This document shows positions 8,826-17,609 of a DNA stretch of 64,000 nt, in pieces. Numbering within the stretch: the stretch's first letter is position 1; each line of letters begins with the position of its first letter. Made by a program: the position numbers and the translations under genes. The DNA is from Mesorhizobium sp. Root157 (GTDB taxonomy: Bacteria; Pseudomonadota; Alphaproteobacteria; Rhizobiales; Rhizobiaceae). The notes under the pieces were generated by a model that worked only from the letters and a program-made list of their open reading frames with translations, had not been told where the DNA came from and did no database searches. The stretch spans positions 3,618 through 67,617 of the forward strand of contig NZ_LMGJ01000002.1 in the NCBI RefSeq assembly GCF_001427385.1, in the 5' to 3' direction.

Positions 8826-9916
8826 TCGACCAGGCCCTCGTCGTCTTTGACGGCGTCGTGAAACGCTTCGGCGGTTTCGTGGCCGTCGAGAAACTTAACC
8901 TCGACATCCGCCAGGGCGAATTCCTTGCCATCATGGGATCCAGCGGCTGCGGCAAGACGACGACGCTGCGCATGCTGGCAGGGCTCGAGGCGCCGACTGA
9001 AGGCGAAATCCGCCTTCGCGGCAAGCGTATAAACGACCTGCCGACCTGGCAGCGCGATACGCCGATGGTCTGGCAAAGCCTGGCGCTCTTCCCCTTTCTG
9101 ACGGTGCGTGAGAATATCGAGTTCAGCCTGCGCATGCGCGGTGTCGAGCGGTCCGAGCGCCGCAAGCGCGTCGACAAGTGGCTGGAGCGCATGCAGATCG
9201 GCGAATTCGCCGAGCGCAACGTGGCGCATCTATCCGGTGGCCAGCGCCAGCGCGTGGCGCTAGCCCGCTCGCTAGTCACGGAGCCGCAGATCCTGTTGCT
9301 GGACGAACCGCTGTCGGCGCTCGATGCACATCTGAAAATCCGCATGCAGACGGTGCTGTCGAACTTGCAGCGCGAACTGGGTATCACCTTCGTCTATGTG
9401 ACGCACAGCCAGTCGGAAGCGTTCTCCATGGCCGACCGGGTCGTCATCATGAGCCGAGGTCGCATCGAGCAGATCGGCAACCCACAAGATATCTACCGCG
9501 CGCCACGCACGAGATTCGTCGCCGAATTCCTTGGGTCTTCCAACATCTTCGCCGGCAAAGTCTCCAACGTGAGCGAAGCCATTGTCAGGATATCAACCCC
9601 CGCCGGCGAGTTCGAGGTCGCGTCCAACGCGACTCGTCACCTTTCTAAGGGCGACAAGGCGACCTTTGTGGTTTCTGGCGACAGGGTGCTACTCTCCAAC
9701 CAGCCACCCGCGGACGGCCTGAATCGGCTCCAAGCCTCGGTCGTCGGCGAGGAATTCGTCGGTGCCACCGCCGTCATCCATCTGGAAGGCGCGGAACACA
9801 TCGAGATTAAAGCGCAGAAGAGCCATGACGAGCTTGAACGGCTCAATCTCGAACCCGGTGCCAAGGTCTGGGTCTCGTGGCGGCCGGACGCTTCTCACGT
9901 CTTGCCGGGAGAATGA
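8822..9916 (+). CDS. ABC importer ATPase, PotA-like
   Basis: 364 residues, normal for the PotA/MalK-like class. Walker A GSSGCGKTT lies near residue 40; a Q-loop region (WQSLALFPFLTVREN), the signature LSGGQRQRVALAR, Walker B ILLLDEPLSALD and the switch His (VYVTHSQSEA) follow. A TOBE-type regulatory domain fills residues 240-364. It energises uptake through the two permeases just upstream and is the last gene of this operon. The next gene is on the other strand. Confidence 0.94.
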   Translation: MIDQALVVFDGVVKRFGGFVAVEKLNLDIRQGEFLAIMGSSGCGKTTTLRMLAGLEAPTEGEIRLRGKRINDLPTWQRDTPMVWQSLALFPFLTVRENIEFSLRMRGVERSERRKRVDKWLERMQIGEFAERNVAHLSGGQRQRVALARSLVTEPQILLLDEPLSALDAHLKIRMQTVLSNLQRELGITFVYVTHSQSEAFSMADRVVIMSRGRIEQIGNPQDIYRAPRTRFVAEFLGSSNIFAGKVSNVSEAIVRISTPAGEFEVASNATRHLSKGDKATFVVSGDRVLLSNQPPADGLNRLQASVVGEEFVGATAVIHLEGAEHIEIKAQKSHDELERLNLEPGAKVWVSWRPDASHVLPGE

Positions 9917-10062
9917 AGCTCCCAGACCATGGGTAGGTGGGGGTGCGCCTAAGATATTGGTCAACGGCCACACAAGCGCGAGTGGCCAAATTTGACGCCG
10001 AGCGCGAGGTTAGGTCTTTGCCAGGCCCAGGCCATCCACATCGTGCACGCGCTTCAAAACGT

Positions 10063-11046
10063 CTATCCGCGATAGGCAACCGGCGTCACCCCATGCCGCT
10101 CCCGGAATGCGCGAATGAAATGGGATGAGTCGCAGAAGCCCGCTTCGACGGCTATCGCTGCGATTGAACGGTTCGAATGCGCCAGCAAATATTGGGCATG
10201 TTCCAGCCTAATCATCTTGAAGGCCGAGGTCGGTGACGTGCCTATCTGCGCCCGGAACCGACGCTCGACCTGACGCCTGTTGGCACCAAGCCGCCTGGCG
10301 ATCTCGTCTATCGAAACCGGCGTATCGATGTTCTGCTGCATCAAGATAAGCGCCCTTTTCACCAGCGGATCATTGCTGCGGAGATCAAGCGGGATGCCCG
10401 GTTGCGGCGTTTCAGCCCCCTCAGCCTCGTCGATAATCATGATGTGCAGGCTCTTGGTCGCTTCGGCGGGGCCGACATGCCGATCCACCAGGAAGGCGGC
10501 GAGATGAGCCGAGCTCACGCCGCCTGAACAGGTCAGCCTTGCGCGGTCAACCACGAAGATCTGGTCGGAAACCGGCTTCAATCCATCGAACTGTTCAAGG
10601 AAATCGTGATGGTGGAACCAGCTGACGCAGCAGCGGTAACCATCCATCAGCCCGATCCGGTGCAAAATGAAAGCGCCCGTACAGACGCCGATCAATGGCA
10701 CGCCCGCCTGTGCCGCGTGACGGAGAAAACTTACATAATCGGGATGCAGGTTGGCGACTTCGTCGATCAGCCCTCCCACCACCACGATATAATCGAAGCG
10801 CGACGGATCGCCCAGGCGCTCCTCCGGCTGGACCGATATGCCCGAACTGGAGATGATCGGCTCCATCGTCGTGGACAATACCCGCCAGCCGCAACGGATC
10901 GGCCGGCTTCTGTCGCCTTCGTCGGCGGCAAGTCGCAACACATCGACGAAATTGGCGAAGGCCGACAGGGTGAAGCGGCGCGCCAGAATGAGGCCAACCG
11001 AGAGCCGCGGCTTGTCGGCTGGTTTTTGTCTCAGCGATCGCGACAT
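10063..11046 (-). CDS. GlxA-type regulator: DJ-1/PfpI domain plus AraC HTH
   Basis: 327 residues. The N-terminal half (about 15-200) is a DJ-1/PfpI-like fold with [21 protein letters not shown] around the nucleophile-elbow Cys. The C-terminal half (about 220-320) is an AraC/XylS double [25 protein letters not shown] helix and [29 protein letters not shown]. Pseudomonas GbdR and SouR, which control glycine betaine and sarcosine catabolism, have this architecture (established). The gene is divergent from soxB with about 130 bases between, so it is probably the sarcosine-responsive activator of soxBDAG (inference). Confidence 0.9.
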   Translation of the reverse strand: MSRSLRQKPADKPRLSVGLILARRFTLSAFANFVDVLRLAADEGDRSRPIRCGWRVLSTTMEPIISSSGISVQPEERLGDPSRFDYIVVVGGLIDEVANLHPDYVSFLRHAAQAGVPLIGVCTGAFILHRIGLMDGYRCCVSWFHHHDFLEQFDGLKPVSDQIFVVDRARLTCSGGVSSAHLAAFLVDRHVGPAEATKSLHIMIIDEAEGAETPQPGIPLDLRSNDPLVKRALILMQQNIDTPVSIDEIARRLGANRRQVERRFRAQIGTSPTSAFKMIRLEHAQYLLAHSNRSIAAIAVEAGFCDSSHFIRAFRERHGVTPVAYRG

Positions 11047-11176
11047 TATTCTCTACTCCCGCGACGAGGCGGCAGAATCCGTTTGTCGTAAGGATAACAT
11101 TAGGCTGACGCATCTGTTCTGTTCAAGCCTGTTCGATACGTGCTCAATGGCTCGAGATGACATTCAGGTTCCAGCC

Positions 11177-12430
11177 ATGACCCATTTTTCCTTCTCCTCC
11201 CTGCTGCGCAATGCCGCTTCGGGTAACAAGAACTGGCAGCCGCAATGGCCGGATGCCGAGCCGAAGGCCGAATACGACGTCATCATTATCGGCGCCGGCG
11301 GTCACGGCCTTGGCGCCGCCTATTATCTGGCCAAGGAACACGGTATCACCAACGTCGCGGTCATCGAGAAGGGCTGGCTTGGCGGCGGCAATACCGGCCG
11401 CAACACCACCATCATCCGCTCCAATTATCTCTATGACGAAAGCGCCAGGCTCTACGACCACGCGCTCGACCTTTGGGAGGGGTTGAGCCAGGAACTGAAC
11501 TACAACGTGATGTTCTCGCAGCGCGGCGTGATGATGCTGGCGCATTCCGTGCACGACGTACAGAGCTTCAAGCGCCACCTTCACTCAAACCGGTTGAACG
11601 GCGTCGACAATGAATGGTTGACGCCTGAGCAGGCGAAGGAATATTGCCCGCCGCTCAATATCGGCAAGGATGCCCGTTTCCCGGTCATGGGTGCAACGCT
11701 GCAACGGCGGGGCGGCGTGGCTCGCCATGATGCGGTCGCCTGGGGCTATGCCCGCGGCGCGGCGGCCCGCGGCGTCGATATCATCCAGAACTGCCCGGTA
11801 ACGGCAATACGCCGCGATGCATCCGGCCGGGTTACCGGTGTCGATACGCCGCGCGGTTTCATCAAGGCCAGGAAAATCGGCGTGTCTGCGTCTGGCAGCA
11901 CCTCTGTGGTGATGGATACGGCCGGCGTGCGCCTGCCGCTGGAAAGCTATCCGTTGCAGGCGCTGGTGTCGGAACCGGTCAAGCCGATTTTCCCATGTGT
12001 CGTCATGTCGAACACCGTCCACGCCTATATTAGCCAGTCCGACAAGGGCGAACTGGTCATTGGGTCGGGCACCGACCAATATGTGTCCTACAGCCAGCGC
12101 GGCGGCATGCACCTGATCGAGCACACCGTGTCGGCGATCTGCGAGGTGTTCCCGATCTTCACCCGGATGCGCATGTTGCGCAAATGGGCAGGCATCGTCG
12201 ATGTCACGCCCGACCGTTCGCCGATCATCGGCAAGACGCCGGTCGAAGGTCTCTACGTCAATTGCGGCTGGGGTACCGGCGGCTTCAAGGCCACACCGGG
12301 GGCAGCGCATGTCTTTGCTCACACGATTGCGAAGGGCGAGCCGCATCGCATCAACGCGCCCTATACGCTGGAGCGCTTCACCACGGGGCGGTTGATCGAC
12401 GAAGCAGCGGCCGCTGCCGTTGCGCACTAG
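11177..12430 (+). CDS. soxB: Sarcosine oxidase beta subunit
   Basis: 417 residues from [13 protein letters not shown], the usual SoxB opening. The frame is open far upstream, and another ATG at 11147 is possible. A dinucleotide-binding motif ([20 protein letters not shown]) sits near residue 35. SoxB carries the sarcosine site, FAD and a covalently bound FMN. His184 in [17 protein letters not shown] lies where the covalent FMN-His is expected. The C-terminus has [16 protein letters not shown] and [14 protein letters not shown]. It is the first gene of soxB-D-A-G and oxidises the sarcosine made by creatinase. Confidence 0.95.
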   Translation: MTHFSFSSLLRNAASGNKNWQPQWPDAEPKAEYDVIIIGAGGHGLGAAYYLAKEHGITNVAVIEKGWLGGGNTGRNTTIIRSNYLYDESARLYDHALDLWEGLSQELNYNVMFSQRGVMMLAHSVHDVQSFKRHLHSNRLNGVDNEWLTPEQAKEYCPPLNIGKDARFPVMGATLQRRGGVARHDAVAWGYARGAAARGVDIIQNCPVTAIRRDASGRVTGVDTPRGFIKARKIGVSASGSTSVVMDTAGVRLPLESYPLQALVSEPVKPIFPCVVMSNTVHAYISQSDKGELVIGSGTDQYVSYSQRGGMHLIEHTVSAICEVFPIFTRMRMLRKWAGIVDVTPDRSPIIGKTPVEGLYVNCGWGTGGFKATPGAAHVFAHTIAKGEPHRINAPYTLERFTTGRLIDEAAAAAVAH

Positions 12431-12484
12431 AGCATCGGACCGAAAAGTGATTACCGGTTTTCGGATTATTCGGATGCTCAATCA
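12429..12484. repeat. Rhizobial palindromic repeat (CCGAAAAGTG...CCGGTTTTCGG type)
   Basis: Starting at the soxB stop codon, AGAGCATCGGACCGAAAAGT and the later CCGGTTTTCGG / CGGATGCTCA arms form an imperfect palindrome. This matches a short repeat I know to be widespread in rhizobial intergenic regions. It sits inside the sox operon, between soxB and soxD, immediately followed by a RIME-like copy. It can form an intercistronic hairpin. Confidence 0.7.
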
Positions 12485-12490
12485 AAATGT

Positions 12491-12530
12491 AGAGCGTCCT
12501 TTGTGCGTCCGATTGGACGCACGGCGCTCC
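12491..12530. repeat. RIME-like palindromic repeat, copy 2
   Basis: AGAGCGTCCTTTGTGCGTCC followed by the reverse-complementary GGACGCACGGCGCTC makes a good palindrome ending 15 bases before soxD. It is the best-preserved of three copies in the window (others at 1906 and 24127). Tandem with the repeat at 12429, it could tune soxB relative to soxDAG expression. Confidence 0.75.
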
Positions 12531-12545
12531 CAGGGAGTCTGACGA

Positions 12546-12848
12546 ATGCTTTTGATCCGTTGCCCCCATTGTGCCGCCGAACGGCCCGAGGTGGAATTCG
12601 TCTATGCCGGCGAGGCACATATTTCCCGCCCGCGGGATCCGGCGGTGCTGACAGACGAGCAGTGGAAGAACCATCTATTCATCCGCTCCAACCCACGCGG
12701 CACCCATTTCGAACGCTGGCGCCACATCCATGGTTGCGGCCGTTTCTTCAATGCGGTGCGCGACACCGTCACCGACAAATTCGCCATGACCTACAAGGCC
12801 GGCTTGCCGCGCCCGAGCGAAGCCGAGATCAGGGAAGCACGCTCATGA
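12546..12848 (+). CDS. soxD: Sarcosine oxidase delta subunit (zinc protein)
   Basis: 100 residues, the normal SoxD size. SoxD binds structural zinc through two pairs of ligands. Here Cys6 and Cys9 (IRCPHCAAERP), His60 and Cys64 (RHIHGCGRFFN) match the known spacing (Cys6, Cys9, His59, Cys63). The stop overlaps the soxA start by four bases (ATGA at 12845-12848), so translation is probably coupled. The subunit holds the heterotetramer together. Confidence 0.95.
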   Translation: MLLIRCPHCAAERPEVEFVYAGEAHISRPRDPAVLTDEQWKNHLFIRSNPRGTHFERWRHIHGCGRFFNAVRDTVTDKFAMTYKAGLPRPSEAEIREARS

Positions 12849-15844
12849 GCACCTACCGTGTTGCCGCAAAGGGCCGCATCGATCAAAGCCGGCCGGTTCA
12901 CTTTACCTTCAATGGCGAGCGCTTCGAAGGCCGCAAAGGGGACACGCTTGCATCAGCACTGCTGGCCAACGGCGTCCATCTTGTCGGCCGCTCGTTTAAG
13001 TATCATCGGCCGCGCGGCATCCTGTCGGCGGGCTCGGAGGAACCAAACGCGCTGGTCGGCGTCAGCCGCGGTGTCGGCCGCTCGGAGCCCAATACCCGCG
13101 CCACGGTGCTGGAAGTCTTCGAAGGCCTAAACACGGTTAGCCAGAACCACTGGCCGTCCCTGAAGCGGGATGTAGGCACAATCAACGACGCGTTCTACAT
13201 GCTGTTTTCGGCAGGCTTCTACTACAAGACCTTCATGTGGCCGAAGAGTTTCTGGAACAAGGTTTACGAGCCTTTCATCCGCGGTGCTGCGGGCCTCGGC
13301 AAGTCGCCCTCGGTGCCGGACCCCGACACCTATGCCAGCCGCTACGCCCATTGCGACGTGCTGGTTGTAGGTTCCGGCCCGGCCGGACTTGCGGCGGCGC
13401 TTGAAGCCGGCCGCAGCGGCGCCAAGATCATTCTTGTCGACGAGCAGGCCGAGCTTGGCGGCTCGCTGTTGTCGGAGCCTGCAGCCGGCATCAACGGGCA
13501 ACCTGCCTGGCAATGGCTGGAGACTGCGGCCGATGAACTTGCCGCTTCGAAGAATGTCACCGTGCTCACCCGCACCACTGCAATCGGCTATTATCACGAG
13601 AATTTCCTCGGCCTGTGTCAGCGCGTCACCGACCACCTCGAAACACTGCCGGAAGGCGCGCCGCGCGAGCGCATGTGGCGAGTGCGCGCCAGACAGGTGG
13701 TGCTGGCGCAAGGCTCCATCGAAAAGCCGCTGGTCTTCGACGGCAATGACCGTCCGGGCGTCATGCTGGCCGGCTCAGCGCGGACTTTCCTCAACCGCTA
13801 CGGCGTGAAGGTAGGGAACCGGGCGGTGGTCGTCACCTCGCACGACTCCGCCTGGCTTGCTGCGATCAACCTTGCTGAGGCAGGCGTCAAGGTTTCGGCA
13901 ATCATCGACATCCGCGCATCCGTTCCCTACCATCTCGTGGACCTGGCCAAGGCGCATGGCATCGAGGTGCTGACCGGCTGGACCGTAACCGGCACCAGCG
14001 GCCGGCTGCGGGTTTCGTCGGTTCGGGTCAATCCCGTGACTGCCGGCGGAAAGGTCGGCCGCGCGCGCAACATTGCCTGCGATACGCTGTTGATGTGCGG
14101 CGGCTGGACGCCGAGCGTGCATCTGTTCTCGCATACCAAGGGCAAGCTCGACTGGAACGAAGAGCGCCAGATGTTCCTGCCCGGAGCGCCGACCGAGGAA
14201 ACGCGCTGCGCTGGTGCCGGCAATGGCGTCTTCGGGCTGTTGGATGCGCTGAAGGAGGGCGCCTTCGCCGGAGCGTCGGCCGCAACGGACGCCGGCTTCA
14301 AAGCGAAAGCGGGTGACTATCAGATCGAAGGCGAAATCGCTTGCACCGGCATCAGCGTCAAGGAATTGCCGACGGACCGAAATTCCTCAAGCGCCAAGGC
14401 CTTTGTCGACTTCCAGAACGATGTGACCGCCAAGGATATTCGCCTTGCGGTACGCGAGGGCTTTCAGTCCATCGAGCATATCAAACGCTACACCACGACG
14501 GGCATGGCGACTGATCAGGGCAAGACGTCCAATATCAACGGGCTCGCCATCGCATCCGATGCCGTGCGCCGGCCAACACCTGCGGTCGGGCTGACCACCT
14601 TCCGACCGCCCTATACGCCGACCACCTTCGGTGCCTTCGCCGGTTACACTCGCGGCTCGCTGTTCGAGGTGACGCGCAAGACGGCCATCGACGGCTGGGC
14701 AGAGCAGAATGGCGCGGTATTCGAGCCGGTGTCGCTGTGGCGGCGTGCATGGTATTTCCCGGAGCGCGGCGAGGACATGCACCAGTCCGTGGCGCGCGAA
14801 TGCAAGGCGACACGTCAGTCGCTCGGCATCTTCGACGCCTCGACGCTGGGAAAGATCGAGATCGTTGGGCCGGACGCGGCCGAATTCATAAACCGCATGT
14901 ACACCAATGCCTGGTCGAAGCTGGCGCCAGGGCGGCTGCGCTACGGCCTGCTGCTGGGTGAGGACGGCTTCATTCGCGACGACGGCGTCATCGGCCGGCT
15001 GAGCACGGATCGCTTTCATGTAACGACGACGACCGGCGGTGCTGCCCGCGTACTGGCTACGATGGAAGACTATCTTCAGACTGAGTGGCCGGATTTGAAA
15101 GTCTGGCTGACCTCAACCACCGAACAATGGGCGGTCATCGCGCTCAACGGGCCGAACGCGCGCCAGCTTATTGAACCGCTGGTGGAAGGCATCGACCTGT
15201 CGAATCAAGCCTTCCCGCATATGTCCGTTGCAGAAGGCAATATCTGCGGTGTTCCAACGCGACTGTTCCGGGTCTCCTTTACCGGCGAACTCGGCTTTGA
15301 GATCAATGTGCCGTCGCGCTATGGCCGCGCGGTGTGGGAAGCGCTTTACGAGGCGGGACGGCAATACGACATCACCCCCTACGGAACCGAGGCCATGCAC
15401 GTGATGCGGGCCGAGAAGGGTTACATCATCGTTGGCCAGGACACTGACGGCACACTGACCCCGGACGATGCCGGGCTCGGTTGGGCCATCGGCAAGGCCA
15501 AGCCCGATTTCGTCGGCAAGCGCTCATTGACCCGGTCCGACATGCTGAAGGCCGACCGCAAGCAACTGGTCGGTCTGATGACGCGCGACCCGAAGACAGT
15601 CCTGGAGGAAGGCGCCCACATCGTCGCCGACCCCAACCAACCGGTTCCGATGAAGATGATCGGCCACGTCACCTCATCCTACTGGAGCGAGGCGCTGGGA
15701 CGCTCGATTGCGCTGGCCGTCATCGAAGGCGGGCGAGCGCGGGAGGGCCAGACCGTCCACGTGCCGATGCCGGGCAAGACCCATCAGGCCGAGATCACGG
15801 GAATGGTGTTCTTCGACCCCGAAAACGAGCGGCTCAACGCCTAA
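12845..15844 (+). CDS. soxA: Sarcosine oxidase alpha subunit
   Basis: 999 residues, typical of SoxA. An N-terminal Fer2_4-like domain (about 15-110, RPVHFTFNGERFEGRKGDT) is followed by an NAD-binding motif near residue 171 (DVLVVGSGPAGLAAALEAG). The C-terminal third is an aminomethyltransferase (GcvT-like) domain, beginning around residue 600 (TTFGAFAGYTRGSLFEVTR) and containing VWEALYEAG and PYGTEAMHVMRAEKGY. That domain passes the methyl-derived one-carbon unit to tetrahydrofolate. The frame is open back to 12503, but the ATG overlapping the soxD stop is the family start. Confidence 0.96.
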   Translation: MSTYRVAAKGRIDQSRPVHFTFNGERFEGRKGDTLASALLANGVHLVGRSFKYHRPRGILSAGSEEPNALVGVSRGVGRSEPNTRATVLEVFEGLNTVSQNHWPSLKRDVGTINDAFYMLFSAGFYYKTFMWPKSFWNKVYEPFIRGAAGLGKSPSVPDPDTYASRYAHCDVLVVGSGPAGLAAALEAGRSGAKIILVDEQAELGGSLLSEPAAGINGQPAWQWLETAADELAASKNVTVLTRTTAIGYYHENFLGLCQRVTDHLETLPEGAPRERMWRVRARQVVLAQGSIEKPLVFDGNDRPGVMLAGSARTFLNRYGVKVGNRAVVVTSHDSAWLAAINLAEAGVKVSAIIDIRASVPYHLVDLAKAHGIEVLTGWTVTGTSGRLRVSSVRVNPVTAGGKVGRARNIACDTLLMCGGWTPSVHLFSHTKGKLDWNEERQMFLPGAPTEETRCAGAGNGVFGLLDALKEGAFAGASAATDAGFKAKAGDYQIEGEIACTGISVKELPTDRNSSSAKAFVDFQNDVTAKDIRLAVREGFQSIEHIKRYTTTGMATDQGKTSNINGLAIASDAVRRPTPAVGLTTFRPPYTPTTFGAFAGYTRGSLFEVTRKTAIDGWAEQNGAVFEPVSLWRRAWYFPERGEDMHQSVARECKATRQSLGIFDASTLGKIEIVGPDAAEFINRMYTNAWSKLAPGRLRYGLLLGEDGFIRDDGVIGRLSTDRFHVTTTTGGAARVLATMEDYLQTEWPDLKVWLTSTTEQWAVIALNGPNARQLIEPLVEGIDLSNQAFPHMSVAEGNICGVPTRLFRVSFTGELGFEINVPSRYGRAVWEALYEAGRQYDITPYGTEAMHVMRAEKGYIIVGQDTDGTLTPDDAGLGWAIGKAKPDFVGKRSLTRSDMLKADRKQLVGLMTRDPKTVLEEGAHIVADPNQPVPMKMIGHVTSSYWSEALGRSIALAVIEGGRAREGQTVHVPMPGKTHQAEITGMVFFDPENERLNA

Positions 15845-15855
15845 GGAGCACCGTC

Positions 15856-16413
15856 ATGCTGCAGCAATATCGCCCCCTCGACGGCAGCCGGATCGCGGTG
15901 CCCGACAGTGTTCTCGGCATTGAAATGGCCGATGACTGTACCCGCTTCAACCTGCGCATCGCCGGGACTGGCATCGCCCCGGCTGGTAAGGTTTTTGGGG
16001 TGACCTTGCCAAAAGTGATCGGTCAAACCGCAGCTTCGGGCGACAAGCTGGCGCTTTGCCTCGGGCCGGACGAATGGCAACTTATGGCGCCGCTCGATGA
16101 ACGTGACCGGATCGAAGCGGCTTTCGCCGCGCTCTATGCCAAGGTGCCGCATAGCTTGGTCGATATCAGCCATCGCGAGGTCGGCATTGTCGTGGAGGGG
16201 AGTGCGGCGGCCGTGGCACTGTGTTCGGCCTGTCCTCTGGATCTAGACGAAATGCCCGTCGGTGCCGCCACCCGCACCATTTTCGACAAAGCCCAGATCG
16301 TCCTGATCCGGCAAGGCAGGGACAGCTTCCGCATCGAGGTCTGGCAGTCCTTTGCCGACCACGTCTGGGGCATACTGCAGGCGGCAGGCCGCGAGATCAC
16401 GCTTGAAATCTGA
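15856..16413 (+). CDS. soxG: Sarcosine oxidase gamma subunit
   Basis: 185 residues, the usual SoxG length. A strong AAGGAG lies nine bases before the ATG, and the start is only 11 bases after soxA. The fold is GcvT-like: CLGPDEWQLMAPL, LVDISHREVGIVVEG and the end DSFRIEVWQSFADHVWG are typical. It is the last gene of the sox operon. I see no terminator after it; IS110 debris begins about 20 bases downstream, so the native 3' context may be lost. Confidence 0.94.
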   Translation: MLQQYRPLDGSRIAVPDSVLGIEMADDCTRFNLRIAGTGIAPAGKVFGVTLPKVIGQTAASGDKLALCLGPDEWQLMAPLDERDRIEAAFAALYAKVPHSLVDISHREVGIVVEGSAAAVALCSACPLDLDEMPVGAATRTIFDKAQIVLIRQGRDSFRIEVWQSFADHVWGILQAAGREITLEI

Positions 16414-16434
16414 ATTAGAGGTAATGATGAGCGC

Positions 16435-16740
16435 AATCAGGACATGCTGGAGGCTTGGCGCAGCATGCGCATCCATGCCGCCGAGCTCGGGCGTCAGCTT
16501 GTTGCTGCTGCGCGCCAAAGCCAGGCTTGGCGCAATCTCATGTCGACCCCCGGTGTCGGCACGGTCACCGCGACCTTTTTCGTCACCGCCATTGAGGAGC
16601 CTCCAACTTCAAGAAATCCCGCTCTGTTGACGCCTGGCTTGGTTTAACGACCCGCCGCTACCAATGCGGAGAAGTCTATTATGACGGCCATATATCCCGA
16701 CGCGGCGGCCACCTTTTGCGAGGGCTTCTCACCGGATTGC
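16435..16740 (+). mobile_element. IS110-family transposase remnant
   Basis: The plus strand reads RNLMSTPGVGTVTATFFVTAIEEP, the helix-hairpin-like stretch of the transposase_20 domain. A frameshift near 16600 then moves the rest to another frame: FKKSRSVDAWLGLTTRRYQ and GHISRRGGHLLRGLL. Only the C-terminal part of the enzyme remains and the DEDD catalytic half is missing. It abuts the soxG stop, marking the right edge of the creatinine module. Confidence 0.75.
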
Positions 16741-16763
16741 TTCTTATTTGTTCCGATCGGTTT

Positions 16764-17250
16764 CAACGCCGGAGAGATGCCGCGATAGCCTCGATCGAAC
16801 GGAACAGCACAAGCGGATCATCACGCGATGAAAGGAACCCACGTCGCTGCCAGAACGCGGCTGCTTCTGTATCCACGGCGTTGACCATGAGCGCGCGGCT
16901 GCCCAATAAGCGTGGCCGCCTGCACGCAGCGCTCTAGCGCGTGTTTCAGCAAGCCTGTTCCGATACCAAGGCCGGCCCAGGCGCTATCGGTGGCGAGTTG
17001 TCCGAGGAGAAGGCATGGCATGGGATCGGGGGGCTGGCCCGTGCGGATTGATGGGGACAATATGTTCGGCACTACAGCCGTCGGTGCGAGGCCGTAGTAG
17101 CCGACGACGCGGCCTGCCTCATGTGCGACGGGGACAGCAGTGAAGCCCTTCTCCTGATTGGAGAGCGCCCGCGTCTTCAGCCAATGATCGAGTGTCGGTT
17201 TACCGCAGGAGAACTGCGACAGGTGATGCGCCGCGGTCAGCAGTTCAGGA
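16764..17250 (-). pseudogene. Frameshifted GNAT acetyltransferase, TacT-like toxin remnant
   Basis: The minus strand reads LLTAAHHLSQFSCGKPTLDHW, EKGFTAVPVAHEAGRVVGYYGLAP and LGQLATDSAWAGLGIGTGLL, the GNAT fold of toxins that acetylate aminoacyl-tRNA and pair with DUF1778 antitoxins. A shift near 16895 moves the next part (RALMVNAVDTEAAAFWQRRGF) to another frame. A second shift near 16800 breaks the tail. The start codon is missing because the 5' end is joined to an IS21 istA remnant. No antitoxin gene is present. Confidence 0.75.
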
Positions 17251-17584
17251 GACGAGACGATCTCGTGGCTCCAGTCGAATTGATAGGCCTCGCCCGGCGC
17301 GAAGAACAGAAGATGCCGATCAGTGTCCGCCGTTCGCGCTCCGGCTTCACCCGGTTGCCACTCAGGAATCCATCGATTTGCTCACGCCAGGGATCAATCC
17401 GCGCCTTCGGTTGCCGTACCCGCTCATAGCCAAAGGCCGTCTCATCCGAGCGAAGGATGTTGCGTACCGTGTTACGCGACACATGCAACTCGCGGCTGAT
17501 CCGCTTTACGACCATCTGAACATGAGAGGCGCGCCTTACTTTGGCTATCGTATCCACTGATTTCATCCTCTGGCTTCCGTTCAA
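17251..17584 (-). mobile_element. IS21-family istA remnant with internal deletion
   Basis: The frame starting at 17584 reads MKSVDTIAKVRRA, ISRELHVSRNTVRNILRSDETAFGYER and AKPERER-like VKPERERRTLIGIF: the HTH N-terminus of IstA. After that the sequence jumps to a piece of the same protein (FFAPGEAYQFDWSHEIV) read in another frame, so a central segment is deleted. It then runs directly into the GNAT remnant. istB is absent. The box TGATTTCAATTAAGGCGC at 17601-17618 weakly resembles the repeats at 40-156. Confidence 0.78.
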
Positions 17585-17609
17585 AAGCTTTCCGATGGAC
17601 TGATTTCAA

